A DNA stretch of 64,000 nt, taken from Cristatella mucedo (lineage: Eukaryota > Bryozoa > Phylactolaemata > Cristatellidae). Under the pieces are notes generated by a model, which searched no databases, was not told the origin of the DNA, and saw only the letters and a list, made by a program, of their open reading frames with translations. A program made the position numbers and the translations under genes. Numbering within the stretch: the first letter of the stretch is position 1; the number at the start of each line of letters is the position of its first letter. Below, in pieces: positions 22,111 to 33,214 of the stretch. Where the stretch lies: the NCBI GenBank assembly GCA_009760855.2, contig WPIO01000134.1:860001-924000 (forward strand). The letters run 5' to 3'.

Positions 22111-22681
22111 TCGTTGAGAATGTAGTGAGAGGTAATTTGACATTGCTGTTGTGGACATTAGTGTGACATTGGAAAGCAATTGCTGACCACGATCTGTCGA
22201 CATTCTACTCAAGTCTCTAACATCCTTGCCGATGTAGCTGTGTGTTTCTGTCTTTAAGCTATTTTTTGTTCTCGTGGAGATTGATTCCTTGGACTCGCAC
22301 GCAGGCTTGGCTAATGCTGATCACTCCTGACTTGTGATAATACGATAATTGTTCTTGAGGGGTCGGAGGAAGTCACAGCGTGGCACTGATATGCTGTAGG
22401 AGTGGCATATCGTATGCTGTAATTTTGCAACTGCTGTAGGTTGCACCTCTGTCTGTGCACCTTAGCATTGACTGGTTATGTTTGACCGCAGACATTAAAT
22501 GAGCTCGCTCACATAGGTATCGATGGGTTACTAAGGAGATGGAGAATAAACACACAGTTCTGGAAAGCCTCAAACCGGTTTAAACTGGCACGAATGACTC
22601 GAGCATGGAAGTTCGCACTGAATGGAGAAACCTTCTTAAAATGGCTTGAACCTTCAGTAGCTATGTGTTGATTTTCAACCT

Positions 22682-22856
22682 ACGAGCCGTGATGGCACAC
22701 TAGGTTAAGCGATTCCTTTTCACGACCTCGGTCCCTAGGTCGTGCGTTTGAATCCCGTAGTGGGTGATCCTTTGTTGCAGCTGCAAGCTGTGGTGATAGC
22801 CATAAAGGCTCTTCTGTCGATATATAAAAGAGGCTGTTGAAATAAGCTAATATTTT
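22682..22856 (+). mobile_element. tRNA-derived SINE, family 2, copy b
   Basis: Head 'cgagccgtgatggcacacta', B-box-like 'gtgcgtttgaatcccgtag', and body ending 'cgatatataaaagaggctgt'. Shared with copy 2 at 47,701, so it inserted before duplication. Confidence 0.75.
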
Positions 22857-23257
22857 AAAACTCGGAGCCCAAGGTTGTTCTGTGGGACGAGCCGAGGTAA
22901 AGCCGGGGAGGCCTCTGGAGACTGCCCCGCCCAGCTGACCTTCCCACCGTGCGACCCCCGATTCGGGGCCCATGCATGTAGAGCTCGGATGAGTGTAGGA
23001 GAGCGATGATCAGCCCCCACTCTGGCCGGCAGGCTCCGGCATTAAGCGTTGCTGGGAAGACCGAGGTCTCAAGTTGGCATGAGTTAGCAGAATTAAGCCG
23101 ACCCACGAAGCAGGAGCAGATGTAGTTTTAACAGTCTAGCCACCAATTGAGTACTAAATACAGAGAAATAGAAGGGGGCTAGAAGGGGGCGGGAGAAAGA
23201 GTAACGATCTGTAGACGCGAGCGAATAAGTAATTTTCTCAGGCCTGGGTATATCGTT
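22857..23257. other. No gene seen; GC-richer duplicated spacer
   Basis: Partly matches 47,877-48,290 of copy 2, with several length differences. Short open frames are on both strands and are not conserved between the copies. Confidence 0.4.
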
Positions 23258-23410
23258 GCCGAGTGGGTTTGGTCCAGTGGATAAGGTGCTTGCCCCGACC
23301 AAGGTGGGGCTGAGGTCGTGGGGTCGAGCCCCGAGGCATATGTGAAGCGCCTGAATAGAGATTAAGTTCTCTTGGGGTGCTATATAAATGAATTACGTTA
23401 TTATTATTAT
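23258..23410 (+). mobile_element. tRNA-derived SINE, family 1, full-length unit-1 insertion
   Basis: A-box 'tggtccagtgg' (23,270), B-box 'ggggtcgagcccc', body 'gcatatgtgaagcgcctgaa', tail 'cttggggtgctatataaatg' and ATT repeats. The tail closely resembles the end of the CR1/L2-like LINE. Not present in copy 2. Confidence 0.85.
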
Positions 23411-24570
23411 CATCGATCGGGTATGCAGTTACTAATTTGACTTGTTAGCTGTGACAGCCTTCCAGACGACCTGTCGTCTGAGTAGCGAGATTAAGTTAAG
23501 AGTCTCCTGGCTCCAACAGCAAGCACTTCATTCGCAGAAACACGCCGGCCTATACCAGTCTACACACACTAGATGGCTGCCGGCATCGTGGGATGTGGCC
23601 CTCTCCTCTCCCCACTGTACAGTTCCGGCATCACTTATATTCCATGCATGCATTGTTTTTGCTCTGTCGAGCCAATGCTCCTGCCAAACCAGCCCGACTG
23701 CTGGCGGCAGTTTGTGGTAGATGGATGTCCCCACTGATGCCGCCAACGCATGTATTTGTGCTGGGCTATCGAGTCATCCGCCGAGAGCCATCGTCTTCCC
23801 CTCAATCGCTCGAGATCCGGCGCCTGCTTGGGCAGTCCGATCCCTCATATGGCCATTTCGCTAAGGCACTCACTCCGACCAAGGTCAGACCTTGGTCGTG
23901 GGCTTGAGCCCCGCGGCATATGTGAAGCGCCTGAATAGAGATTACTTTCTCTAAAAGCATTATACGCGACTTATAAATCGCCCTATGCTCACGACCTCGT
24001 GATTCACGTTCAGTTACACTAGATTCCCGCGATTATGTAACTATACAGGCCACCTGCTGGCATGAGTGTATTATAAGGATGAGTTGGATTGACTAGCCTT
24101 TTCCACCATAGGCAGAGCCGGCTTTTTCTTAGGCTTAGCTACTAGTGTGGCTCTCGCCCTGGAAACAGCCAACGAGTAGGAAGGCGTCAGTCAAGTGGTT
24201 GGATCGGACAGTCGCCGACGTGCGGTAGCCACAGCTGACCCACAGCTAGTGCAGCAGATCGCAGTTGACATCATTGGTGAAGTGGATGTCTCTTACACCT
24301 AACGCCTTGCACTCCTAGGGACTTCACAGTGCACCTGGCTTTCCTGGGACGGTAGAGGCTGGCAGCAGGGGTTCAGATCAGTTCTTTCAATCAATTCTTA
24401 TGTGCTATGCTACCGTCGGCATGCTTTCGTGGGATTGTATAGTAAAAACGGCTTTTATTTCCAAGCAACATCGAAAGCTCCCTCCTCGACGCGGCTCACA
24501 GCGAGACAGCCCCCCAGCCGCTACCACCCGCGTTCACGTGACACTCCTGCGTTTTCTTCGAAACTCTCGC
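23411..24570. other. Unit-1-specific spacer
   Basis: About 1.1 kb with no counterpart in copy 2, where 'gccggctatgcagttacgag' leads quickly to the shared 'ggcacactcagc' segment. It contains a decayed family 1 SINE at 23,848-23,975 and no convincing gene. Confidence 0.4.
23848..23975 (+). mobile_element. Decayed SINE family 1 copy
   Basis: Has 'gaccaaggtcagaccttggt', 'cttgagccccgcggcatatg' and 'gaagcgcctgaatagagatt'. The end of the tail is altered. Confidence 0.6.
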
Positions 24571-24599
24571 GCCAAGGTCATGCGGCTAATCCACGCCAC

Positions 24600-25432
24600 T
24601 CTAGCTCCTCTCAGGCACACTCAGCTGGTAAACCGCAGAGGAGAGCCTGGGGGATACGAACACAACACCAAGCCGGCTGCTGCCCTAGCTGACGAAACTC
24701 GCTGTCGTAGTTGTGATTCTAGCGTTGGTGCTTCGCTTCTTGCAAGTGCACTCCAAGGATCGGTGCATCACTGGTAAGGGGTCACGCGTCGGCGAGGAAG
24801 AGGACCATTAAAAGTGCTGCCTTTGCTGCCTATGGACAGTAGTGCAGAAGCTGCTGCATCCCGTTTGCAACCCAGTCTGTCTTAGCGTCGAAGCCTATCA
24901 ACACCCTCTACAGCCTCGTTTGTCTCAAACGTAAATTTGCAAGGCGTGAACAGTATGACTGCCGTTTTACAATTGGACGATTTAAACCAGTGTTGCAAGA
25001 TGCATATTAGGCAAGTACTCTTATATCTATATCAAATTAACGATATATGACAGAGTCTTATGGTAATTAAGGAACTCTTGTGGTATCCACAATTTCGCTT
25101 ATTATTGAGTGCATATCTCCTAAATTGAATGCTTTCACAGAGACGTGCTACTGTTTGCAACCTATAGCTAATGTTCCATAGGATTATTAGGAGTTATTCT
25201 GCAGGCGAAAGAGCATTGGGAATCGAAGCTAATGAGCACTGCCTGCGTATTTTTGACGAACGTCTGCTGTGGATAATGCCCGCTTCCCACATCAGTGGTC
25301 ACTTTCTCGGCTACAGCTGTCTGCCTGTGGTCGTGCCAGCACTTGAAAGTTCGCACTGGGACTGGCAGTTGTTTGGCAGCTGAGTGGCTCTTGCATTTAA
25401 AAATGCAATGCGTTTCAAAACCCGGCCGATGC
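24600..25432 (+). other. Duplicated spacer with conserved short ORFs, copy 1
   Basis: Matches 48,340-49,196 of copy 2 closely. Two plus-strand frames survive in both: one ending GASLLASALQGSVHHW (stop near 24,777), and a 70-codon frame from 25,171 with ERALGIEANEHCLRIFD and SHISGHFLGYSCLPVVVPAL. Conservation may simply reflect recent duplication. I do not recognise either product. Confidence 0.3.
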
Positions 25433-25440
25433 GTCCGCTC

Positions 25441-28400
25441 TAGGGCTGTACCGGATTTGATTTTTTCAAATTCGGCCGGAGCCGGATTTGCCGGATTTTT
25501 GATGACAAATACGGCCGGAGCCGGATTTGTTCATCGGACAAATTTTTACCATTTGTACTACCAAGTTTTTACTTGAGGATATATACTACAATAAATATTT
25601 AATTAAAAAAGTATTATTAATAATAAGTAGCATCATTGTCTTTTGCTGTTTGTTTATTTTTGTGTAATAGGTGTTGCTGTGGGAGACCTCAGTGATAATC
25701 GTATAGCAGTGACATTTTATTAAAAAATTGAGTAAAAATTTTTTACATCATAATATTGGTAATAACACAAAAAAAATGAAAAGAGACTAAAGTTCAAAAT
25801 TCAAAAATACAAAAATAAGTACTGTAATTTTATATATTTTTCATACATTTGTTTCTTAAATTTATTTCATCAGTTTTGAATTATATTTGAGAAATATCAG
25901 TCGAGCTGCATTCTCTGGCAGAAGTGAACTTCGATGATCACTGAGGACTTCCCCAGCAACACTGAACAAACGTTCTGAAGGTACACTTGTTGGTGGAGCA
26001 CCCAAATAAACGCGAGCTACTGTTGCCAGAGCTGGCAGTCGTTCCCTGTTCTGTCTCCACCACTGTAGTGGATCAGCCTCTCTGTTTATTAATGGCTCTG
26101 CCAAGTATTTGTTCAGCTGACTGTCAATGTCTGGTTGTTGCTCACTGCCTGTGGTACCAGCAGTAGATTGAACAATGTCATCAAAACATTCCCAAAGTAC
26201 TGATGATTGAGAAGAATTATCCAGCCGGGCTTGCTTGGCTGGAATTTCTTCATTTGTGTCAACCTGCCGCTCAGACTGATTTTTGTGGCTTCCATCTTGC
26301 ACAGTTTCTATCTGCCCTGTCAATTCATTGAATGCAAGCAGAACCCTTGCTTTTGTAGCTGTCAGTGTAGCTTCTGATGAGAAGAATTTTGTTTTGAATC
26401 GTGGATCAATCATTGTCGCCACTGTATACAGGGCTTCCTGCTCGATACTGTCAAAGCGTTCATTCAATGAGTTGATTAGGGTTGACCTCATAGTCTTTAC
26501 ACCTGCATCTGTGCAGTCCTTCTTCAACAGGTTCCGCAGAGCTGTTACAATAGGAATAACTAGTGATATACGTGCTGCTTCACGGCTAACTTCTCTTGTT
26601 GCCTCTTCAAACGGAGCAAGCACGGACACAGCATTTTCAGCCACGGACCACTGATGTGCAGTTGGGCAGGAAGTGCCAACGACTTCTGAACAGTAGAGGG
26701 TTAATGCACGACGCTGTTCACATAGACGACGCAGCATGTAAAACGTTGAGTTCCATCTTGTGCTCACGTCTTGTAACAGCTGGTGGTCTGGCAAACCCAG
26801 TTCAGCCTGCAACTCCTTGAACCGACCACTCGCAGATGAAGAATGTTTAAAATGACCAACTAATTTCTTTCCGATACTTATTATGTCTGATACTCCCCGC
26901 TGACTGAGCAATCCGTCATGCACACATAACTGCATGGTATGTGCAAAGCACCCGAAGCTTTTTATGTTGGCATCACGAAAACATTTTGATATGTTCGCCG
27001 CATTGTCTCGAAGTACGACATGACAGCGTCCAAAGCTAATGTTCCATTTGTCAAGCATCTGCTGAAAGGCAGTCATCAGTCCAGCAGCAGTGTGATGACC
27101 AGCAAATGGCATGCAATCCAACACAAAACTCATGTTTTCAAACTCCTCTGTCAGCCAATGGGCAGTTAAGCCCATGAATGATTGCACAGTATTGTCTGCT
27201 GTCCATGTATCAGTGGTAAAGGACAGAAACGGAGTAGTTGCTGGATCGAGTATTACCAACAGCTGGGTGCAAACTTCATCATTAATTTCAGGAATGACTC
27301 TCTCTGCAAAATATTTTCGTGATGGAACAGTGTAACGCCTCTCTAAAACTCCCATGAGTTCAACAAAGCCTGCCTTCTCAACAATCTGAACCGGTTGCAT
27401 ATCTGTTATTATCATCTTAGCAATGGCACGGTGAATTCTCACTGATGAGCTGTTATTGATATCCCATACTTTCATGCATGCAACTTGTTCGGGAATCGTT
27501 TTCTGGATCATGACTTTGCCTATTGCACCAGGTGTAACATTCGGCAGTGCTGCAGTTTCAGCCTTCTTCTTTGCATTAGCAATTTTGGTTTGCATTTCGT
27601 TGTATTCTTTATAATGTTTTGAGCGAAGATGTGTCAGCATGGCCGAAGTTGAAAATTTTTTGGGCTCATCTGGTTTACCACGTGACAAGATGCTTGGACA
27701 CAGCAAACACTGGGATTTTGAGCTGTCACCGTCCTTTTCTCTGAAGTATTCCCAAACTGGACTGTTTTTCATTTTGTCTGTCATCTAGTTAAAAAACAAA
27801 ACACAATTAAAAGACTTTTGGATTTATTTATAAGGCCGCCCTTTACGCGTATAGCCAGCAATTTATGCGCACTGCACGCACACACACGCATTCTCCACGG
27901 CAGTCACACTGACCTGGTCCTATGTACAGAATTCAAATACGTGAATGCAGCCCCGTTTTAGGTTACGTACTTCAGCGGGGCGCGATTAACTGCCAAAAGC
28001 TGTCGCGGCACACCAGACCAACCAAAATGTGTTCAGTGACTTCTGTAGTGACGCGGTCTGGCGCTAGCAACACTGCGCACTACGCAAAACTCAAATTTCG
28101 GAAAAAAGCGCGCAAAAGATATACAGTGCTAGTGGTGTTGTTACCTGCACGGATTTGCAAGTTGTCTCGCCTTGGCTGCAGAGTGACTGCTATTGCAATG
28201 AAGGTATACCGTGAAGAAGTTCCGCACGCTTCCGCCAAGTGCGGCTTCGTGAGACCAAATGCACTGCGAACGAATCTATGGTGCGGCCTGACCGATGACG
28301 GGCTGCCGCTCGCAGCGTTCCGCTCTGACGTCTGAGAATCTAACCGCGCTCGGAAACGTTCCGCCGCGAGCCGAGGTCAAAACCATGTCGTTACGACCTG

Positions 28401-28636
28401 ACGTCGGAGTGCTCAATCAGCGTCTGAACGTCCTCTCGGCCTCCCCACCCTCTCCCGACGCAGAGCGCAGGGACGTCGGGCCAGCTCCTTCCTCTTATAA
28501 ATGGAACGAGTAATATATTCAACCAAAATTCGAAAAATCCGGCCAAATCCGGCCAAGTTTTGGCCGGAGCCGGAGCCGGATTTGTAAATTGGCCGGAATT
28601 CGGCCGGAGCCGGAGCCGAATTCCGGTACAGCCCTA
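25441..28636 (-). mobile_element. Complete hAT DNA transposon
   Basis: Termini are perfect 15-bp inverted repeats TAGGGCTGTACCGGA, flanked by an 8-bp target duplication 'gtccgctc' (25,433-25,440 and 28,637-28,644). Both ends carry subterminal arrays of 'ggccggagccggattt'. Copy 2 has the uninterrupted site (49,197-49,204, 'gtccgccc', one base different). The 3.2-kb element encodes one intact transposase (25,862-27,784). Non-coding flanks inside the element are AT-rich at the transposase 3' side and GC-rich at the 5' side. Confidence 0.97.
25862..27784 (-). CDS. hAT transposase with BED zinc finger (intact, 640 aa)
   Basis: Catalyses cut-and-paste transposition of its element. An N-terminal BED zinc finger has C26, C29, H52 and H57 (QCLLC, LTHLRSKH). 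RNase-H-like catalytic core: D192 in FTTDTWTADN, D260 in CHVVLRDNAA, the CFAH motif (279-282), and E604 in PPTSVPSERLFSVAGEV. The C-terminal hAT dimerisation region is DPLQWWRQNRERLPALATVA and ARLIFLKYNS. Length is normal for the family. There is no stop or frameshift, and the first ATG lies at a natural start before the BED domain. The intact frame with perfect terminal repeats makes this a candidate active copy; expression is unknown. Confidence 0.95.
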   Translation of the reverse strand: MTDKMKNSPVWEYFREKDGDSSKSQCLLCPSILSRGKPDEPKKFSTSAMLTHLRSKHYKEYNEMQTKIANAKKKAETAALPNVTPGAIGKVMIQKTIPEQVACMKVWDINNSSSVRIHRAIAKMIITDMQPVQIVEKAGFVELMGVLERRYTVPSRKYFAERVIPEINDEVCTQLLVILDPATTPFLSFTTDTWTADNTVQSFMGLTAHWLTEEFENMSFVLDCMPFAGHHTAAGLMTAFQQMLDKWNISFGRCHVVLRDNAANISKCFRDANIKSFGCFAHTMQLCVHDGLLSQRGVSDIISIGKKLVGHFKHSSSASGRFKELQAELGLPDHQLLQDVSTRWNSTFYMLRRLCEQRRALTLYCSEVVGTSCPTAHQWSVAENAVSVLAPFEEATREVSREAARISLVIPIVTALRNLLKKDCTDAGVKTMRSTLINSLNERFDSIEQEALYTVATMIDPRFKTKFFSSEATLTATKARVLLAFNELTGQIETVQDGSHKNQSERQVDTNEEIPAKQARLDNSSQSSVLWECFDDIVQSTAGTTGSEQQPDIDSQLNKYLAEPLINREADPLQWWRQNRERLPALATVARVYLGAPPTSVPSERLFSVAGEVLSDHRSSLLPENAARLIFLKYNSKLMK

Positions 28637-28689
28637 GTCCGCTCAGAGCCCTGAGATACATTCAAGGTCTCGTGGGCATTCAGGCTCAA

Positions 28690-28758
28690 AATACTTACAA
28701 CCCCGACCCTGCCCTCCGACCTTTCCCCGACCCTGCCCTCCGACCTTGCCCTGTCTGC
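28690..28758 (+). repeat. 24-bp minisatellite, short allele
   Basis: About two units of 'cctgccctccgaccttt' plus 'ccccgac'. Copy 2 has about seven units at 49,257-49,437. Confidence 0.8.
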
Positions 28759-28773
28759 TCCTGAAGCGTACTA

Positions 28774-28931
28774 GTGGCAGCCTCACTTCGATCCACTAAT
28801 GACCAAGTATTCAATAGTATCCTGTTCCGCAGTGAATATTGTCTTATGGAGTTGCGAAGGAATAGTAGACAGGAATCTCAGATTGAAAACGATTGGGGCG
28901 GATGCTCTAGGAGAACCTGTAGACATAGTAG
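28774..28931 (+). other. Short conserved stretch before TA repeat, copy 1
   Basis: Nearly identical to 49,453-49,608. All frames short of the TA repeat are open, including one with SAVNIVLWSCEGIVDRNLRL. No family is recognised. Confidence 0.25.
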
Positions 28932-28966
<35 letters not shown>

Positions 28967-29006
28967 TGTATATATATATATATGTATGTATATATGTATA
29001 TATATA
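28932..29006. repeat. TA/TG microsatellite
   Basis: Long (ta)n run broken by 'tgtctg' and 'tgtatg'. A shorter pure version is in copy 2 at 49,609. Unit 1 homology ends just beyond it. Confidence 0.9.
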
Positions 29007-29229
29007 TCACCTCAGTCGTCGCACAGAGAGAGAGCGAGAGTTGAGAGTAGCTAAGAGTGAGCATATGAGGGAGAGCGAGCGAGGATGTGGTAATGCTAAA
29101 GTATACGCCTTGGCAGATTGAGAGCAGCCCGCGCCCACGACTCGGACTCGAGGGAAGAACGTGAGCACTCCGCTTACTCTGTATGTCGACGGCTCCACAC
29201 GGCGGGGCCGCCGCCGTGTGACGAACGAG

Positions 29230-31440
29230 GATTTGAGGTTTGTACGAGGTACAGGGAAAGAATGAGCTTCAGAAAAGCTGGTAGTCCTATGCTGAGCCTG
29301 GTGGTTGAGTAGTTCTGATAGGTAAGCCGGAGCTAAAGAAAGAAGGGACCTAAAAGTGATTGGCTTAACCTTGAAGTTGATACGATGCTTGACTGGGAAC
29401 CAGTGCAGGGCGGCTATAAGTGGTGTGACACGACAACTTCGTTGCTCACGACAGACAAGCCGAGTTGCAGCGTATTGCACCAAATGTAAGAGCCTGATTG
29501 CACAAGCCGGTAGACCAGCAAGCAGTGAGTTACAGAAGTCGAGACCGGGTGTCACAAATGTGTTGAACATTTTTGATGTAGTATCCCTGTCTAAACAAGT
29601 CCGAATTTCAGCATTGCTATGCAGCTGAAAGTAGGCAGACTTGACTGTCGAGCAGATTTGGTCATCTAGTGAAAGGTCACTATGGAACAGGACACATTTA
29701 GATTTTGTGCAGATGCAGCAGGATATATGTTGGAAGTGTCGTTTTGACCATTTAGCTTTATCATTTCTGAGTCAAACTTGGTTTTCTCATAGCTAGTAAC
29801 TTGGTTTTATCATCATTCAATTTTGAGAAAGTTTGCTGCCATCCATGTACATATGTCTACAATACATGCAGCAAGAGAGTTGAAAGAGTTCATGGTCCTT
29901 AAGGCCTGGAAGAAATGATTGCAAAAGTTCAAAACTGCATCATCTGCATAGAAGTGAAACCCTGGATTGGGTTTTGCAAAAAACATCGACAAGTGATTGT
30001 AAATTGTAAAAAGAAGTGGACTAAGCATGGAGTGGGGGACACCCCATGTGAGACGCAGTGCTGCAGTGAAGCAATTCCCTACTCGAGGGTGGAGAAAATT
30101 AAGTACCTTAATAACTCTGCCACAAAGAAAACAAGGACCAAAGCTAAGACCCACAAAGTATAAGCAACTAACAGGTTTAATATATAGCAATCTAAATTAT
30201 CACTATTGGCTGAGCCAGACATCATGTATAGCAATCTTAATGCCATTTGCTTCATTTAAAGAACAAGCTCTGATCAGCTGTAGCTGATGTTGTCTTGAAT
30301 GGGTTCACTTGGCCCAGGCATGCGTGATATCGAGCCAGTCAGATCTTTGGCTTTGGAAATACATCATTTGTCCTGAGTTATCCGATGCAGGTAAATGTGA
30401 GATCGCTCGGTGTACTACACTGGCTGTAACTCGGATTCAGCCAGCACTCAAAACATTGAGAGGCTCTACTAGTGATTGCTACCCTTTTACATCAGAGTCT
30501 CCCACTGAAAGATAGGACATGAACCGTTGTAGAGCTGTGCCAGAGAAGTCCGCGCAAGGTGAGAAACACGAGAGAGAGAGAGAGAGAGAAATGGTGAACA
30601 ACAGTATCAAACGCTGTCACAAGATCAATACAATAAACGGAAAGATTTAATATAAGTCTGACTTCCTAACGAGGTCATTATACGCCTGAAACAAAGCTTA
30701 CTGACCTGCTGCTATGGACATTCAGTAATGCCTGGCAGTAGCAGATCAATGCATCTTAATGTCAAATAGAGAGTCTAGTAGGGTCGCAGTCTTCGTTGAT
30801 TGGGAGATACATTTCAGGATGAGGTACGTCGTGGCCTCGTTGAAAGCAGATATTCAGGTGCTGCACCAAATTTAGGGACATGAGTCCAGAGCTGATACTG
30901 CTAGTCTATGGTCGGACTTTCTGATCTTGTCAATCTTTCTGACAGAGAAGCTATAGAATTATAATTAGCTAGATCGCCACAAGGATCACTAGGGAAGGAG
31001 CTAACCAGGGAGCACTTAATTAGATGGTAGATGGTAGACGTCAAAATGTTTAGATTGTGCAACTGCGATTCAGCAATGTTTTATAAAAGCTAAAATTGAC
31101 TTTTGTTGGGATTTATTGGTATGATCTGCTGTAGTCCTCATATTCCCGTCGATGGATAGTCAGTCCTGATCTTTTGCATGGTTTCTCGTGCATTTGCTTA
31201 GTAGACCTAGCTAGTTCAATGTCACGGCTAGGGCGAGGGCGAAATGTGCCTTAGCCGGAGGTGCCATCTCGCCGAGCACGTTAGGTAGCTTCGTTTTGTA
31301 GCATTCTACCAATGATGGCAGGTCAGAAGGGAGATTGAGCAGCAGGGGCCAAGGAGATATAATCGCATGGACAGCATCGTTGTTATGGATCTTTTGCTTT
31401 CACGATTTACATATGATTTTGGATGCAGATACTGAGTCAG
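29230..31440 (-). mobile_element. CR1/L2-like LINE, decayed, minus strand
   Basis: On the minus strand, C-terminal RT is readable at 29,570-29,230 (LDFCNSLLAGLPACAIRLLH, ALHWFPVKHRINFKV). The palm region lies upstream (FHFYADDAVLNFC, 29,960). The endonuclease-RT linker is near 31,100-31,400, with SFPSDPCGDLANYNS. Stops and indels are frequent. A GA microsatellite interrupts it at 30,567. The part from 30,720 onward is also at 51,336-52,040. Confidence 0.75.
30567..30590. repeat. GA microsatellite
   Basis: An uninterrupted 'gagaga' run inside the decayed LINE. Confidence 0.9.
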
Positions 31441-31880
31441 AATTGCTTCGGGTTTATAACGACTCTTCGGAATGCAGACTTCTATGATTACTTAAAGTTA
31501 GTGAGTTCGGTTTTCCAACATCAGCGTCCATATGGGGTGCTCTGAAAGCGTGTTCCATTACTTCTGTTAATTATGCCTCAGATACTGAGAAAGCAAAATT
31601 CCAACTTTTAACAAATATTAACGACACTTTCATGCCAAAGCAAAGAATTCTTCTCAGTACCTTAAAACCTGCAGAAGGCTTCGAAAGAAAAGGATTTCAA
31701 GGCGTACTCTGAAGGGAACATGTTAGCAGAAGAAATGGCTGCTCTCCACATTCTGCTGTATTTGATAATATCAAAGGATCTGTAATTTATATCAATAATA
31801 AGGTCAGAAAGATACGTAGGAAGAAAACGTGCTAATCGAGATCGTCTGGCCGACTATCAGAGCCACATACAAAGCTTGCA
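31440..31880 (+). other. Unassigned ORF remnant shared by units 2 and 3
   Basis: Matches 52,040-52,480. The plus strand reads FGFPTSASIWGALKACSITS and KAKFQLLTNINDTFMPKQRI with stops after. AT-rich base use fits the Polinton half. No family is recognised. Confidence 0.3.
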
Positions 31881-32013
31881 ACTGTGCTTTCGCCAGATTT
31901 TTATTCATCCGAATAGGAAACACCACATTCTTCAACTAGTTTCTTTCTTTTCTTTAAGTATTCTAATCGGTTATTAACTTCCGAGCTTTGTAATTGTTCT
32001 GTAAGATCAATAT

Positions 32014-32455
32014 CTATCCTATGCTCGTATAGTTTGATAGTATTTTTATATCCACAATTGCGTTGGTAATTCTATAACTTTCTAAACTTAAAGCATTCAT
32101 TCGTTCTTCATGAGTTGACATTGGTGGAGCTCTTGCTGTAAACATTGTTAGGTAACTTTTTTTTACAAATTCTGCAACTGTTACCGTAATAGTTACAGCA
32201 AGACCTACAGCTCCAATAATAGTTGCTATACGTGCTATGATAGCAGGAATTTGCTGGAAGAAAGTCACCAGATCTTACTTCAAGAAATTTCTTCTTCCAA
32301 GACTTGGGATCTAGTTGTGATGCATCCCATGATACTTCTGCTCCAAACGATTCTCTTAGAGATTTATTTGGATTCAGATACCAATCTGAATTGGATTGCT
32401 CTGCCTTTAGTAGTATCTCATTTAAATAATGACCAATCTCTGAAGAAGCAACCAT
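32014..32455 (-). pseudogene. Hydrophobic-segment ORF, copy 2 (frameshifted)
   Basis: Homologue of 1,692-2,114. The start (ATG 32,455) and first 60 or so codons are open. The frame then shifts near 32,270, before the hydrophobic segment, which continues in another frame (TFFQQIPAIIARIATIIGAV). Confidence 0.55.
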
Positions 32456-32477
32456 TTTTGAGAGTTCTTCCTTCCAT

Positions 32478-33206
32478 TGTACCCAGGCTGGGTTCGGTTG
32501 GCTGGGATCAGGCGGCTGTAATGAGGGTCACTGGCTAGGCCGGGGTCGGAGCAATGCATTGCCGGATGTGTGGTGACTAGAGGTCACCGCGGCTGTTGGG
32601 TACAGGAAGTTGGCCAAGTAAGTCGTAGTGTTGGAGGCTCCTGGTCTCGCCGAGTTATGCACCTGGATTCGTGCAGGCGTGCTCCGGCGATGCGGCCACG
32701 CACGCAAGGGAACGAGTAACCATGGCCCGAGCGGAGCTGGATAGCTCGCTCGTTGTTGACTTGTTTATTCCGCGTTCCCCGTGTAGCGTGTTCGTGACCC
32801 CCCCCCCCTGTGTTGGCGTCTTTCGGTGGAAGCTTATGACTGTGGTAGTTGTCGACTCGGGCTCGCCAGCAGTTACTCAGCCAGCTGGGTTTTGGACGGC
32901 GTACGCTCGTACTGTTGAATTCGGAGTCGGTATAACGACAGGACTGCAGAAGCCGACTGACCCAAACTAACACGTTTGTTAGCACTTGCTGCGTCGTCTT
33001 GCGCCCCCATAGTGTACTGTGTATAGGACCCTCCCTGTAGACTTGTTTAGTTCCCCTGTTGTTGCTGGCGCAATCGTTATTATAAAGAGGTTTAACCTGA
33101 CGGCCGCTCGTCTCACCCTAGCTCGGCAGCATGGTCAGCGGCAGCGTGGCCGGAGTATGGCGAGGTTTGGCGGGAATTAGCCTCTGACCCCTGGAACTCG
33201 GTTACA
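32478..33206. mobile_element. Probable solo LTR in unit 2 Polinton half
   Basis: A 729-bp GC-rich insert begins TGTACCC and ends GGTTACA, interrupting sequence that is continuous in copies 1 and 3. The flanks 'ccat' and 'ctat' could be a mutated 4-bp target duplication. 'ttattataaag' near 33,080 may be a polyadenylation region. There is no coding sequence. TG...CA ends favour an LTR. Confidence 0.45.
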
Positions 33207-33214
33207 CTATTGTC

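Larger units (their letters stand above)
1547..29000 (+). repeat. Composite segmental unit, copy 1
   Basis: First of three direct copies of a Polinton-half plus gene-half unit. Homology to copies 2 and 3 starts near 1,547 (compare 31,897 and 52,500), runs through the fibre gene (3,458 versus 34,529 and 54,398) and the Tyr-Pro-Gly exon (16,094 versus 41,543 and 63,577), and fades after the TA-repeat near 29,000. This copy holds the most complete Polinton half. It carries private insertions: a hAT element, a nested LINE, a LINE 3' end and SINEs. Edges are judged by eye. Confidence 0.85.

Noticed and set aside
23258-23340. tRNA gene
   Set aside because: A- and B-boxes are present but followed by the same SINE body and tail in every copy; no proper acceptor stem.
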